Positions 1-8,859 of a DNA stretch of 64,000 nt are shown piece by piece. Position 1 is the first letter of the stretch, and every line of letters starts with the position of its first letter. Made by a program: the position numbers and the translations under genes. Under the pieces are notes generated by a model. That model did no database searches. It was not told where the DNA came from and saw only the letters and a list, made by a program, of their open reading frames with translations. The DNA comes from Kribbella sp. VKM Ac-2568 (GTDB taxonomy: Bacteria > Actinomycetota > Actinomycetes > Propionibacteriales > Kribbellaceae), in contig NZ_SLVF01000011.1 in NCBI RefSeq assembly GCF_004345365.1, forward strand, positions 186,001 through 250,000, written 5' to 3'.

Positions 1-1345
1 CCAGGTAGGCCTGCAGGTCCTTGTCGAGCTTGGCCGCGACCGGAGCGAACGGCTGGTTCTTGATGATCGAGCTGAACGCGGCGTCGGTGTGCTTCAGGTC
101 GGGCTTGGCCGCGAGCGCGTCGGTGACCGCCCGGCCGCCGGTGCTGGCCAGGGCCGGGTTCGGCGCGCGCCGCATGGTCTCCTCGGCCACCTTCAGGATC
201 GCGGCCTGGTCCGGGTTCTTCTCCGCCTCGGCCTTCCAGGCGCCCTCGAGGGCGGTGAGCGTGCCGAACTTCTTGTAGTAGGCGCTGTGGAACGACTCCG
301 AGGAGAGGAAGTCCATCACCTTCCAGCTCTCGGCCTTGTGCTCCGACTTGGACGACATCGACCACAGCGGGCTGAAGGACTTGGTCAGCGGCAGGTAGGC
401 GCCGCGCCCCGCGTCCGGCACGGGCAGGCCGGTGATGCCCATCTTGATCTCGGGCGCCAGCTTGCGGACCTCGGCGACGTGCCACGGCGGCGTCGGGTAC
501 ATCGCGAGCCGGCCGGCCGCGAACTCCTTGAACGCACGGCTGCCGTCCCAGCTCTCCCAGCCCGGCATCATCACCTTCGCCGCCTGCATCCGCCGGTTCA
601 GCTCGACGGCCTCGACCAGGCCCGGGCTGGAGGTGGCCGGCTTGCCGGTCCGGTAGTCGATGCCGGCCGCAGGCACGGAGTACGGGACGGCGGTGTCGGC
701 GAGCATCTCGACGCCGACGGCCTTGGCCGCGGTCGGCGCGTAGCCGAAGTACTTGCCCTTGCCGTCGGCGGTGACCTTGGTGGCCGTCCGCTCGAGCTCG
801 GACCAGGTCTTCGGCGGCGCCGAGAAGCCGGACTTCTTCAGCAGGTCCTCGTTGTAGAGGAAGACCCGCAGCGTCGACCACGGACCCCAGACCAGCGGCA
901 GGCTCATCAGCTTGCCGTCGCGGTGCAGGCCGGAGGTGGCCGGGTCCATGCTGCCCTCCGGGAACCGCTTCAGGAACTCCGGCGTGACGAACTCGTCCAG
1001 CGGCGCGACCCAGCCGCGGGCGGCCATCCGGTCCATCCCGTCGTCCTGGGCGCGGAAGATGTCAGGGGCGTTGTTCTGCTGGAACATCAGCTCGACCGCG
1101 TTCAACTGCTGGTCCGAGGGGTTCTCCAGCACCTTGACCGCGATGCCCGGGTTGGCCTTCTCGAACTCGTCGAACTGCTGGCGGTAGAACTGGCTGGCGC
1201 CGGGCGGGTCGGGGACCAGCGCGACGGTGACGGTGACCTTGTCGGTGGCGTTGCCCGAGTCCGGGCTGCCTCCGACGAGGTTGCACCCCGACAGGGCGAG
1301 CGCCACCGCGCAGGTGAGCACGGTGAGAGCAGGGCGGATCTTCAT
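1..1345 (-). CDS. Extracellular solute-binding lipoprotein of a sugar ABC importer (3' end outside window)
   Basis: Substrate-capture lipoprotein of a CUT1-type carbohydrate importer, anchored outside the membrane. The reading frame starts at the ATG at 1345-1343 and stays open to the window edge, about 448 codons. The N terminus is a lipoprotein signal with lipobox LSGC (basic MKIR, hydrophobic core, then CNLVGG). Downstream text is typical of family 1 binding proteins (DIFRAQDDGMDRMAARGW, LPLVWGPWSTLRVFLYNEDLL). The ATG overlaps the stop of the IclR gene as ATGA, so translation is coupled to the regulator. Permease genes, if present, lie beyond the left edge. The substrate is unknown; the neighbouring acid-sugar enzymes suggest an oligosaccharide or uronate (inference). 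Confidence 0.88.
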   Translation of the reverse strand, partial: MKIRPALTVLTCAVALALSGCNLVGGSPDSGNATDKVTVTVALVPDPPGASQFYRQQFDEFEKANPGIAVKVLENPSDQQLNAVELMFQQNNAPDIFRAQDDGMDRMAARGWVAPLDEFVTPEFLKRFPEGSMDPATSGLHRDGKLMSLPLVWGPWSTLRVFLYNEDLLKKSGFSAPPKTWSELERTATKVTADGKGKYFGYAPTAAKAVGVEMLADTAVPYSVPAAGIDYRTGKPATSSPGLVEAVELNRRMQAAKVMMPGWESWDGSRAFKEFAAGRLAMYPTPPWHVAEVRKLAPEIKMGITGLPVPDAGRGAYLPLTKSFSPLWSMSSKSEHKAESWKVMDFLSSESFHSAYYKKFGTLTALEGAWKAEAEKNPDQAAILKVAEETMRRAPNPALASTGGRAVTDALAAKPDLKHTDAAFSSIIKNQPFAPVAAKLDKDLQAYL

Positions 1346-2160
1346 GATCGGCTCCGGAGGTCGTGGCGCGGGGGCGCCGGGATCTGGCGGTCGGTCGGGC
1401 CGTGGTGGCCCAACTGTGAGTTGATGGCGTCCGCGGTCTCGACGACGAGGCGGGACAGTTCGTGCTCCCGGCCGGGAAGGTCGACGACACTCGACGGCCC
1501 GGACAGGGACAGCGCGGCGACGACCCGGCCGGTCCGGTCGCGCAGGGGTGCGGCCAGGCAGGACCGGCCGAGGGACAGTTCCTCGGTCTCGGTCGAGTAG
1601 CCCTGCCAGGCGACCTGCTCGATCGCGGCGGTCAGCACGTCGTGGTCGGTGATGGTGCGCGGGGTGTATCTCTCCAACTCCCCCAGCAGGTCGCGCCGGC
1701 CCTCGACTCCGAGCAGCAGGCTCTTGCCGAGTGCGGTGGCGTGCAGGGGGTTGCGGCGGCCGGTCAGCGCGAACGACCGCGGTGCGAGGTGTCCTTCGAA
1801 GTTGCACAGGTAGAAGGCGTGATCTCCACGCCGTACTGCGACGTTGGCGCCGAGCCCGGTGGACGCCGCCAGGGACTGGGCGCGTTGCCGGGCCGCGTGG
1901 TGCACGGGATGTCCGTTCAGCGCGGCGCCGGCGAGGGTGATCAGGTCGGCGCCCAGACGGTACTGCCCGTCCGCGTCGCGCTCGACGAAACCCGCCTGCT
2001 CAAGGGTGCTCAGCAGGCGGGAGGCGGTGGACTGCCGCAGGCCTGCCAGCTTGGCGACCTCCGTGACGCGCAGGGCGCCCGGACCGGTGAACACCCGCAG
2101 GACGGCCGCGGCGCGCTCCACGCTCTGGTTCGTCCCTGCCTCGGCACTCACAGCCTGCAT
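1342..2160 (-). CDS. IclR-family transcriptional regulator
   Basis: About 272 residues. An N-terminal winged helix (QSVERAAAVLRVF, then LAGLRQSTASRLLSTLEQAG as recognition region) is followed by the IclR effector domain (NPLHATALGKSLL, GYSTETEELSLGRSCLAAPL, GRVVAALSLSGP). I start at the ATG at 2160 because AGGAGAGG lies just upstream; a longer frame from 2193 would read through a likely operator. It is divergent from the lyase-dehydratase-SDR operon and overlaps the binding-protein gene by four bases, so it probably controls both. A second, paralogous IclR gene closes the locus near 5.6-6.4 kb. Confidence 0.9.
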   Translation of the reverse strand: MQAVSAEAGTNQSVERAAAVLRVFTGPGALRVTEVAKLAGLRQSTASRLLSTLEQAGFVERDADGQYRLGADLITLAGAALNGHPVHHAARQRAQSLAASTGLGANVAVRRGDHAFYLCNFEGHLAPRSFALTGRRNPLHATALGKSLLLGVEGRRDLLGELERYTPRTITDHDVLTAAIEQVAWQGYSTETEELSLGRSCLAAPLRDRTGRVVAALSLSGPSSVVDLPGREHELSRLVVETADAINSQLGHHGPTDRQIPAPPRHDLRSRS

Positions 2161-2272
2161 TCCTCTCCTCGAATGATGGACGTCGTCATCCACTATGTGG
2201 CAGCCTTACGCACATGATGGATCTCGTCAAGCACCCATCGGATGCCGAATGCTGAACATCGAGGAGCTTCCT
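2161..2272. promoter_or_regulatory. Divergent promoter/operator region of the acid-sugar locus
   Basis: Spacer between the IclR gene and the lyase operon. It holds two inverted repeats: GATG-N8-CATC at 2175-2190 and ATGTG-N11-CACAT at 2195-2215. Either could be an IclR operator. A GAGGAG Shine-Dalgarno at 2261-2266 serves the GTG start at 2273. No clear -35/-10 pair is visible. Confidence 0.45.
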
Positions 2273-3193
2273 GTGGTCCCCACCGTGCAAGGCCTGGTTC
2301 CGATCCTGGCCACGCCCTTCCATCCCGACGGCAGTCTGGATCTGCCGAGCCTGCGCCGGCTGACCGGGTTCCAGCTGGCCAGCGGGGTGGACGGTGTCGC
2401 CGTGCTCGGCATGGCCAGCGAGGCCTTCGCTCTGACCGCGACCGAGCGCCGGCTCGTCACGAACGCGGTCGCCGAAATGGTGGCCGGACAGGTCCCGCTG
2501 GTGGTCGGCGTCGCCGCTACCTCGACGGTGACGGCGGTGGAACAGGCCCGGGAGGCAGCCGCTGGAGGAGCCGACGCGGTGATGGTGCTGCCGCCGTTCA
2601 TGGTGCCGCCGAGTCCTGCCCAGCTGCCGTCGTTCTACGCCGCAGTCGCCGCGGTCGGACCCGAGGTGATGGTGCAGGACGCCCCCGGCGCGACCGGGGT
2701 GACCATGTCGCCGCAGCAGATCGCAGAGCTCGCCACCATCGACCGAGTCACCTCGGTGAAGGTCGAGGCGCCACCGACGGCTCCGAAGGTCGCCGCTGTG
2801 GTGGACCGCATCGACGAGCCCGGCTTCGTCGTGCTCGGTGGGCAGAACGCCCAGTTCCTGCTCGACGAGCTCGCGGCCGGGGCGGTCGGCACGATGCCCG
2901 CCTGCGAGATCCCCGACCTGCTGGCGCCGGTGTTCACCGACTGGCGAGCCGGCCGGTACGACGATGCCCGGGCGAGGTTCGACCTGCTGCTGCCGCTGCT
3001 GGTGTACGGGCTGCAGTCCGGGATCGCCTGGGCCGTGCACAAAGAAGTGCTGGTCCGCCGCGGCCTGATCGACCACGCGGCCGTGCGCGTACCGGCCCGT
3101 GAGCTGGACTCCCGAGCCCGGGCCGGACTGGCTGCGATACTCGACCGGCTGGACCTTCCTGCCGGCACTACTCCGCTGACCGGGATCCGCTGA
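2273..3193 (+). CDS. DHDPS/NAL-family aldolase or dehydratase with altered active site
   Basis: Class I aldolase-fold lyase, 306 residues. I use GTG 2273 because GAGGAG sits six bases upstream, and the protein then begins MVPTVQGLVPILATPF as the family does. The Schiff-base lysine is present (K163 in TSVKVEAPP). Two other catalytic signatures are changed: the usual GGTTGE loop reads LGMASE (46-50), and the usual YDVP tyrosine is a glutamine (Q135 in MVQDAPGATG). The enzyme is therefore probably not dihydrodipicolinate synthase; a real DapA lies at 42.7 kb. Its stop overlaps the next start as TGATG, tying it to the dehydratase. The exact reaction is unknown. Confidence 0.85.
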   Translation: MVPTVQGLVPILATPFHPDGSLDLPSLRRLTGFQLASGVDGVAVLGMASEAFALTATERRLVTNAVAEMVAGQVPLVVGVAATSTVTAVEQAREAAAGGADAVMVLPPFMVPPSPAQLPSFYAAVAAVGPEVMVQDAPGATGVTMSPQQIAELATIDRVTSVKVEAPPTAPKVAAVVDRIDEPGFVVLGGQNAQFLLDELAAGAVGTMPACEIPDLLAPVFTDWRAGRYDDARARFDLLLPLLVYGLQSGIAWAVHKEVLVRRGLIDHAAVRVPARELDSRARAGLAAILDRLDLPAGTTPLTGIR

Positions 3194-4314
3194 TGCCAAC
3201 GATCACTGACGTAGAGGTTTTCCCGCTGGTCCTCGAAGGGCCGGAGCGGACATATACGACGAAGCCGCCCTGGCCGAGCATCTACGCCTCCGGGCGGGAG
3301 ACTCTGCTGGTCAAGCTGACCGCGGACGACGGCTCGGTCGGCTGGGGTGAAGCCCTGGCACCGGTGGCGCCGGAGGTCCCCGGCAAGATCATCGAGCTGC
3401 TACTGAAGCCCGCGCTGCTGGGAGCCGACCCGACCCGGGTCCGGCCGCTGGTCACCGCACTGCGTGCGCTGATGCGCGAGCGAGGTCATCTTGGCGGACA
3501 CCAAGGTGACGCCGTCGCCGCGATCGACGTGGCGCTGTGGGACCTGGCCGGCCGGATCGCGGGGGTGCCGGTGCACCAGTTGCTCGGCGGAGCCCAGCGG
3601 GACGTCGTACCGACGTACGTGTCCGGGTTGCCCGGCAAGAAGGACAGCGAGCGGGTCGCCATCGCCCGGGAGTGGGTGGACAAGGGCGTCCGGCAGGTCA
3701 AGCTCGGCCTGGGGCATGGAGTACGGGCCGACCTGGCGACGGTCGAGGCCCTTCGCGACGTGCACGACGATCTGCTGGTTGCCGTCGACATCCATGGCGT
3801 GTACGACGTCGCCCAGGCGGTTCGGCTCGGCCGGGGCCTCGACAGCATGGGCGGCTGGTTCCTGGAAGCGCCGGTGGGCTTCGAAGACGTCGCGGGTCAT
3901 GCGGAAGTGGCTCGGCGGATCGACACCCCGGTGGCGATCGGGGAGAGCCTGCGGCATCGGCAGGAGTTCAAGCCGTGGCTGCTGGAAGGGGCCGCCTCGA
4001 TCCTGCAGCCGGACGCCGGCCGGACCGGGATCACCGAACTGGTGGATCTCGCGGCCGTGGCCGAGACCTGGTTCACCCCGTTGGCGCCGCACCACTCGGC
4101 CGGGCTCGGGATCATCATGGCCGCGAGCATCCACGCGTCGGCGGCGGTCGGGAACCTGCTCGCCTACGAGTTCCACCCGATGCTGTTCGGCCCGGTCAAC
4201 GAGGTCCTGGTGACGCCGTTGGAGCCGGGCATGCCCGGCTTCGCCGTACCGACCGGGCCGGGGCTCGGGGTCGAGGTCAACGAGGATGCCGTGCGCGCGG
4301 CGTGCATCCGGTGA
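3193..4314 (+). CDS. Enolase-superfamily (mandelate racemase/muconate lactonizing type) dehydratase or racemase
   Basis: 373 residues with the capping domain followed by the modified TIM barrel. Metal ligands visible are D199 (AVDIHG), E225 (FLEAP) and E251 (IGES). The His-Asp dyad is D274 (QPDAGRTG) with H300/H301 (APHHSAGLG). The KxK motif on barrel strand two reads K170-L-G172, so the second lysine is lost; acid-sugar dehydratases often vary here. It probably abstracts the alpha proton of a sugar acid carboxylate with Mg2+ and dehydrates it, feeding the preceding lyase. It overlaps both neighbours (TGATG upstream, GTGA downstream). Confidence 0.85.
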   Translation: MPTITDVEVFPLVLEGPERTYTTKPPWPSIYASGRETLLVKLTADDGSVGWGEALAPVAPEVPGKIIELLLKPALLGADPTRVRPLVTALRALMRERGHLGGHQGDAVAAIDVALWDLAGRIAGVPVHQLLGGAQRDVVPTYVSGLPGKKDSERVAIAREWVDKGVRQVKLGLGHGVRADLATVEALRDVHDDLLVAVDIHGVYDVAQAVRLGRGLDSMGGWFLEAPVGFEDVAGHAEVARRIDTPVAIGESLRHRQEFKPWLLEGAASILQPDAGRTGITELVDLAAVAETWFTPLAPHHSAGLGIIMAASIHASAAVGNLLAYEFHPMLFGPVNEVLVTPLEPGMPGFAVPTGPGLGVEVNEDAVRAACIR

Positions 4315-5042
4315 CGCGGCGCGCCCTGGTGATCGGGGCCACCACGCCCATCGGTCAGGCGATCGTGGCCGCGCTGGCCGCGGACGGCTGCCGGGTCGCC
4401 GGGGCGTCGCTGGAGGACGACAAGGTCGACGGGCTGGACCTGCGGCTGACCGCCGACTGCTCCGACCCCGACGGAGCGGCCGAGGTGGTCTCGCACGTGG
4501 TGGCCGACTTCGGCGGGCTCGACGTACTCGTGACCGCGGCCGGCCGGATGCCGCTCGAACCCGCTCATCGGACCACGGACGCGCAGTGGTTCGACGCCCT
4601 GTCCAACACGCTCGACACCTTCTTCTTCCCGGTCCGCTCGGCCCTGCCACACCTCTTCGAGAGCGACGCGGCCGCCGTGGTCGCGGTGTCCTCGGTGAAC
4701 ACCCTGGTCGCCGCTCCCTGGGCCGCCGCCTACACCGCGGCCAAGGGCGGGATCGACGCGCTCGTCCGGCAACTCGCGGTCGAGTACGGCGGCCGCGGGG
4801 TCCGGGTGAACGCAGTAGCGCCGGGCATGGTCGGTGGCACGAAACTCCCGGACGCGGCCGCGGGTTACCCGATCGGCCGGACGATCCTTGCGCGGGAGGT
4901 TGCCGACGCTGTTGCGTTCCTGGCTGGTCCGAAGGCTTCCGGGATCACCGGCGTGGTGCTGCCGGTGGACGGCGGCCTGTCGGTCATGTCGCCGGCCGCA
5001 ACCGGTCGCGCTGATCTCCAAGCCAGGCTGCGCGATGCCTGA
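4311..5042 (+). CDS. Short-chain dehydrogenase/reductase
   Basis: 243 residues, GTG start overlapping the preceding TGA. Classical SDR features: nucleotide loop GATTPIG near residues 9-15, TAAG at 75-78 in place of NNAG, catalytic S128 (VSSVN), Y141 and K145 (YTAAK), then VRVNAVAPG and a terminal LPVDGG. It is an NAD(P)-dependent oxidoreductase, presumably oxidising or reducing the sugar acid handled by the neighbouring dehydratase and lyase. The last codons overlap the following membrane-protein gene. Confidence 0.88.
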   Translation: MTRRALVIGATTPIGQAIVAALAADGCRVAGASLEDDKVDGLDLRLTADCSDPDGAAEVVSHVVADFGGLDVLVTAAGRMPLEPAHRTTDAQWFDALSNTLDTFFFPVRSALPHLFESDAAAVVAVSSVNTLVAAPWAAAYTAAKGGIDALVRQLAVEYGGRGVRVNAVAPGMVGGTKLPDAAAGYPIGRTILAREVADAVAFLAGPKASGITGVVLPVDGGLSVMSPAATGRADLQARLRDA

Positions 5043-5679
5043 AGTGGACCTGACCGGCCGGCTCGCGCCTGTTTACCGACTCCTCGACTGGCCTCTGCGC
5101 TTGGCGGTGATCACGCTGCTCTGGCTTCTCGGTGTTGCCGCGGGCTTGGTCGTCGCCGGGTTGGCACCGGCGACGCTCGCTGCTCATCGGTTGACGGTGG
5201 CCTATCTGGACGAGTCCGAGGTCAGGCCGTGGCCCAGCTTCTGGTCGGCCTGGCGGAAGTGGCTGGGTCGTGGGCAACTGGTCCTCGGCCTGCCACTGGC
5301 CACCGTGTGGGTGCTGGCGTTCTACCTCGCCGCCGCCAGGCAGACCGTCTGGGCTGTTCCCTTGTCGGTGGTGTTCCTGGGCTACCTGGTCACGCTGTGG
5401 ATCTTGCCGGCTGCTGTGGTGGCAGCCGGCGATCGCCCGGTGAAGGAGCTCTGGCTGGTGACGTTGCACCTCAGCTGGCGGCGCCCGGCTCTACCTCTCG
5501 CCGCGACCGTAGTACTGGTCGCGCTTGCTGTTGGTTCTTGGTACGTCGTACCCGTGGTTCTGGTGTTCGGCCCGGCCGCTGCGGCGCTGGCCGCGGTACT
5601 GGTGGTGCGGCGGGTCAGCTCACCGCGGCCGACGCGTGGTACCCCAGGCCCGACGAGATCTGGTCCGCCTGCTCGATGA
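5035..5679 (+). CDS. DUF624 (YesL-like) integral membrane protein
   Basis: 214 residues with four or five hydrophobic segments, including LAVITLLWLLGVAAGLVVAG, LVLGLPLATVWVLAFYLA, VPLSVVFLGYLVTLWILP and LPLAATVVLVALAVGSWYVV. The layout and the P-x-F-W-x-A-W-R-K-W cytoplasmic motif fit DUF624, a family commonly found with carbohydrate uptake genes. The start at 5035 overlaps the SDR stop by eight bases. The last about 20 codons, a Pro/Arg/Gly-rich tail, run convergently into the 3' end of the second IclR gene. Role probably accessory to sugar transport (inference). Confidence 0.75.
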   Translation: MPEVDLTGRLAPVYRLLDWPLRLAVITLLWLLGVAAGLVVAGLAPATLAAHRLTVAYLDESEVRPWPSFWSAWRKWLGRGQLVLGLPLATVWVLAFYLAAARQTVWAVPLSVVFLGYLVTLWILPAAVVAAGDRPVKELWLVTLHLSWRRPALPLAATVVLVALAVGSWYVVPVVLVFGPAAAALAAVLVVRRVSSPRPTRGTPGPTRSGPPAR

Positions 5680-6415
5680 CCTGCCTGGCCAGGGCCTCTT
5701 CGCGAGTAGCCAGGTCCATCGCGGTCAGCGGCCCGGACACCGACAGCGCGGCGACGATCGCACCCGTCCGGTCCCGGATCGGCGCGGCCAGGCAGGCCCG
5801 GCCGAACGCGAGCTCCTCGAGCTCCAGCGAGTAGCCCCGCTCGCGGATCTGGGCGAGCATCCGCTCCAGCTCGTCGGGGTCCGTGACGGTGTGCGGGGTG
5901 TAGCGCGCGAGGTTGTCGCCGAGCAGTTCCTGCCACTCCGACCGCGGCAGCTCGCTGATCAGCGCCTTGCCGATCGCGGTGGCGTGCAGCGGTCCGGTCC
6001 GACCGACCAGCGTGGACGACCGCCCGGCCGCGCGGCCCTCGAAGTGGCACAGGTAGAACATCTCGGCGCCGCGGCGCTCGGCCACGTTGGCGCCGAGGTT
6101 CAGATCCGCTGCGAGGTTCTGCGCGACCTGGCGGGACTGCTGGTGGACGGGCATCTCGTTCAGCCCGATGCCCGCCAGGGTGATCACCCGCGGGCCGATC
6201 CCGTACAGGCCGCTGCGCTGGTCGTAGGCGAGGAAGCCCAGCGCCACCAGCGCCCCGACCAGCCGGGAGACGGTGGACTGCCCCAGCCCGGTCGCCTCCA
6301 CCAGTTCGGAGACACGCCGCTGCGGATGGGCCTCGGTGAACTCGGACAGCAGCGACAGCGCCCGCTCGACACTCTGCGTCCCGGGCCCGGCCTCACGGCC
6401 GATCGCACGCGCCAC
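5615..6415 (-). CDS. IclR-family transcriptional regulator (second copy)
   Basis: 266 residues from GTG 6415, chosen because GGAGAGG lies seven bases upstream; longer in-frame starts lack a ribosome site and would cross a palindrome. Winged-helix part TQSVERALSLLSEF with GLGQSTVSRLVGALVALG, then the effector domain (GPLHATAIGKALI, GYSLELEELAFGRACLAAPI, IVAALSVSGP). It is clearly paralogous to the regulator at 1.3-2.2 kb, so the catabolic genes are bracketed by two related regulators. Its 3' end overlaps the DUF624 gene by 65 bases on opposite strands. Confidence 0.9.
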   Translation of the reverse strand: MARAIGREAGPGTQSVERALSLLSEFTEAHPQRRVSELVEATGLGQSTVSRLVGALVALGFLAYDQRSGLYGIGPRVITLAGIGLNEMPVHQQSRQVAQNLAADLNLGANVAERRGAEMFYLCHFEGRAAGRSSTLVGRTGPLHATAIGKALISELPRSEWQELLGDNLARYTPHTVTDPDELERMLAQIRERGYSLELEELAFGRACLAAPIRDRTGAIVAALSVSGPLTAMDLATREEALARQVIEQADQISSGLGYHASAAVS

Positions 6416-6433
6416 GACTTCACCTCTCCCTGA

Positions 6434-6448
6434 ATATGGTTTCCGTAT
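6434..6448. promoter_or_regulatory. Candidate IclR operator
   Basis: Imperfect palindrome ATATGG-TTT-CCGTAT about 20 bases upstream of the second IclR start. Arms match at five of six positions and resemble the GGAAAC/TTTCC style of IclR sites. Probably autoregulatory. Confidence 0.45.
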
Positions 6449-6552
6449 CCGCATCGTAGATGGCGAAGGCCTCGCATTCCACCGAACCACGCCTGCGAGG
6501 GCGTGGTTGTTCGGCAACCGCAAGGCTGCGGTCGGGTGATCGAGGGGTGGTC

Positions 6553-8841
6553 GTGCGGTCAGGCTGGCAGACTGTGGCGGTGGTGGCCCTGCGCGAACGG
6601 TGGAACGAGCTGATCCCGGGCTCGGCGACGTTGGCGGACGATCTGGTCGCCAGGTACGTCGGGCGGAACCGTCGCGCCTACCGCGACCAGTACCTCGACA
6701 CCGTGCTCAGCACGCTCGAGTCGCTCATCCAGCTCAGCACCGACCCGACCTCGGTCCGGCTGGCCGCGTGGTTCCACCGGGCGGTACACGAGCCTGGCGG
6801 CGGCCCGGCCGAAGACGCCGAATCGTCCGCACGGCTGGTCGAACAGACCTTGCCCTCCTACGGGATCGACCCGATCCGTATCGCCGAGGTGGCCCGGCTC
6901 GTCCGGTTGACCGGTGAGCTCGCGGCTCCCCCGCCCGACTCCTACGCGCCACCCCGGCGCGACGCGAACGGCGACGTCCTGCTCGACGCCGTCAACTCCA
7001 CCCTAGCCACGGCCCCGGCGCGGTACGCGGCCCACACGTCCGAAGTACGGCGGGACGCGGGCGACCGGACCACCGCGGTGGAACGCCGGTACGACGAAGT
7101 ACGCCAACTGCTCGAGGGGCATCTCTACAGGACGCAACTGGCCCGGCAGCGGCTCGGCCCGGCTGCTCGGGCCAACCTGGAGACGGAGCTCGCCGGACTC
7201 GACAGCGAACTCCCAGCACCTTGGCGCGGGTGGCAGCAGGCGGCACTGGCGGCCACTGCGACCTTCAGCGCGATCGCGGCCGCCGTCGTCTCTATAGCGG
7301 CAGCAGGTGCGTCGTGGCAGATTCCGACGGTCGAGCCTGAGTCCGGTTGGCCGACAGTCCTCCTGGCGGTGTTCGCGTTCTTCAGCGCGCCGGTGCTGTT
7401 CCGCTGTGCCCGTAGCGACACCCAGCGAGCCAGGCTGATCTCCGGGGCCGTGGTCGCCGTCGCAGTGACTGGGCTCCTCGTCGCCTGGGCGCAGGTGCCC
7501 GTGACAAACCCCGCGCTGGGCGTCGGGCTGCGGGTGCCACTGGTGATCTCTGCGCTCATCCTGCTTCTAGTGGCCGGCACCTCGGCTCTGGTGGCGTCGC
7601 TGCTGCGCACGAGGGTCGCCCGGTTCATGCCGTCGAGGAACCTCGGCCAGCAGTTGGCCTGGCTCGCCGTACCGGGAGTGATCGCGCTGATCCTCCTGCT
7701 GATCGTGCAGCCGCTGGCGCGGAGCTATGTGCTCGGCTCCAACGAGCGAGTGGAAGGCTCTCACCGCCCGGCCGGTAGTTCACCCAGCTCGGTGCTGGAC
7801 GGCAATGTGGCCTGGGTCAGCCGTGCCTTGACCGGTGCCGGCGCCGAGGAGGCGATCGGGACGAAGTACGGCATCGCCATCCCGCGGCAGACCGGTGTGG
7901 TGGAGATGCTCGACGCGGCGACCGGCGAGCTCCGCTGGCGCTACAGCAGGTCCGACTCGGACGAGAAGCCGAACATCGTCGCCACCGCCAACGGCCGGTT
8001 CATCGTGGCCGAGTTCGCCGACATCGGCTATCTGCTGCTCGACGCGGACACCGGCGAGCGCAAGGCGGCCTGGCCGGGCGGGACCCGCGACCACACCATC
8101 CAGCAGGCCGATCCGCTGCTGACCGGCGAGGAGGTTGCCCGGGGCTCCGACAAGCTGCGCGGCGTCGACCCGGACGGCAACGACCGGTGGACGTTCGAAC
8201 CCGGTCGCTGCACCGACATCGGCGCAGTGGCCACCGCGGACACCGTGGTCGCCTTCCTCGGGCACAGCTGCGGTGACGAGCCGGACGAGATGACCGGGCT
8301 GGACCTGAAGACCGGCAAGAAGCTGTGGACCAAGGCGCCCAGCGACATGTACCGGCGGCCCGTTGTCGTGGGCGGGCTGGTCGTCGTGGCCGAGCCCGGC
8401 GGCGACTCCGACGTACCGGCCGCACTGCTGGCGATCGAGCCGCGCACGGGCGACACGAAATGGCGCTGGCCGGTACCGCGGAACTGGGCCTGCCGCACGT
8501 TGCTCAACGCGGCGGGGAAGCTCCTGGTCGTGGTGGACTGCCCCGGTCCGGATACGCGGGAGAACCGTCAGACGATCGTCACGGCGATCGACTCCGACAC
8601 GGGTCAGACCGTCTGGCAGACGACGGCGGCGGTCAGCCCTCGCACCCGGGTCGCCGTCACCGCCGACGCCCGGGTGGTCTCGCTGGCCCGTGGTTCGGAC
8701 GGCTGCTGGGCGAACGTGATCGGCGCGACCGGCTTCCGCCAGGTCCGGCTCCCCACCGGCATCTCCTGCAGCCGCGACGCCGTCGCCGTCGGCAACCTCG
8801 TCCTCACCTCCGGCAACACCAGCGTCGTAGCCCTCCGCTGA
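6553..8841 (+). CDS. Membrane protein: degenerate HD domain, five membrane helices, extracellular PQQ-like propeller
   Basis: About 762 residues. GTG 6553 is preceded by GAGGGG five bases upstream; GTG 6583 is where the paralogue at 9.9 kb aligns to its ATG. The first roughly 200 residues align without gaps to that paralogue's HD-phosphohydrolase domain, but ligands are lost: HD is HR in WFHRAVHE, the HYHDQRH stretch is AYRDQYL-like, and the later His and Asp are gone. Five hydrophobic segments follow (for example ALILLLVAGTSALVASLL). The C-terminal half has repeats such as DAATGELRWRY, DLKTGKKLW and DSDTGQTVW, typical of PQQ-like propeller blades. Five helices would put HD inside and propeller outside. 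Function unknown. Confidence 0.8.
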   Translation: MRSGWQTVAVVALRERWNELIPGSATLADDLVARYVGRNRRAYRDQYLDTVLSTLESLIQLSTDPTSVRLAAWFHRAVHEPGGGPAEDAESSARLVEQTLPSYGIDPIRIAEVARLVRLTGELAAPPPDSYAPPRRDANGDVLLDAVNSTLATAPARYAAHTSEVRRDAGDRTTAVERRYDEVRQLLEGHLYRTQLARQRLGPAARANLETELAGLDSELPAPWRGWQQAALAATATFSAIAAAVVSIAAAGASWQIPTVEPESGWPTVLLAVFAFFSAPVLFRCARSDTQRARLISGAVVAVAVTGLLVAWAQVPVTNPALGVGLRVPLVISALILLLVAGTSALVASLLRTRVARFMPSRNLGQQLAWLAVPGVIALILLLIVQPLARSYVLGSNERVEGSHRPAGSSPSSVLDGNVAWVSRALTGAGAEEAIGTKYGIAIPRQTGVVEMLDAATGELRWRYSRSDSDEKPNIVATANGRFIVAEFADIGYLLLDADTGERKAAWPGGTRDHTIQQADPLLTGEEVARGSDKLRGVDPDGNDRWTFEPGRCTDIGAVATADTVVAFLGHSCGDEPDEMTGLDLKTGKKLWTKAPSDMYRRPVVVGGLVVVAEPGGDSDVPAALLAIEPRTGDTKWRWPVPRNWACRTLLNAAGKLLVVVDCPGPDTRENRQTIVTAIDSDTGQTVWQTTAAVSPRTRVAVTADARVVSLARGSDGCWANVIGATGFRQVRLPTGISCSRDAVAVGNLVLTSGNTSVVALR

Positions 8842-8859
8842 ACCTCGGCGGGTTGAGCC

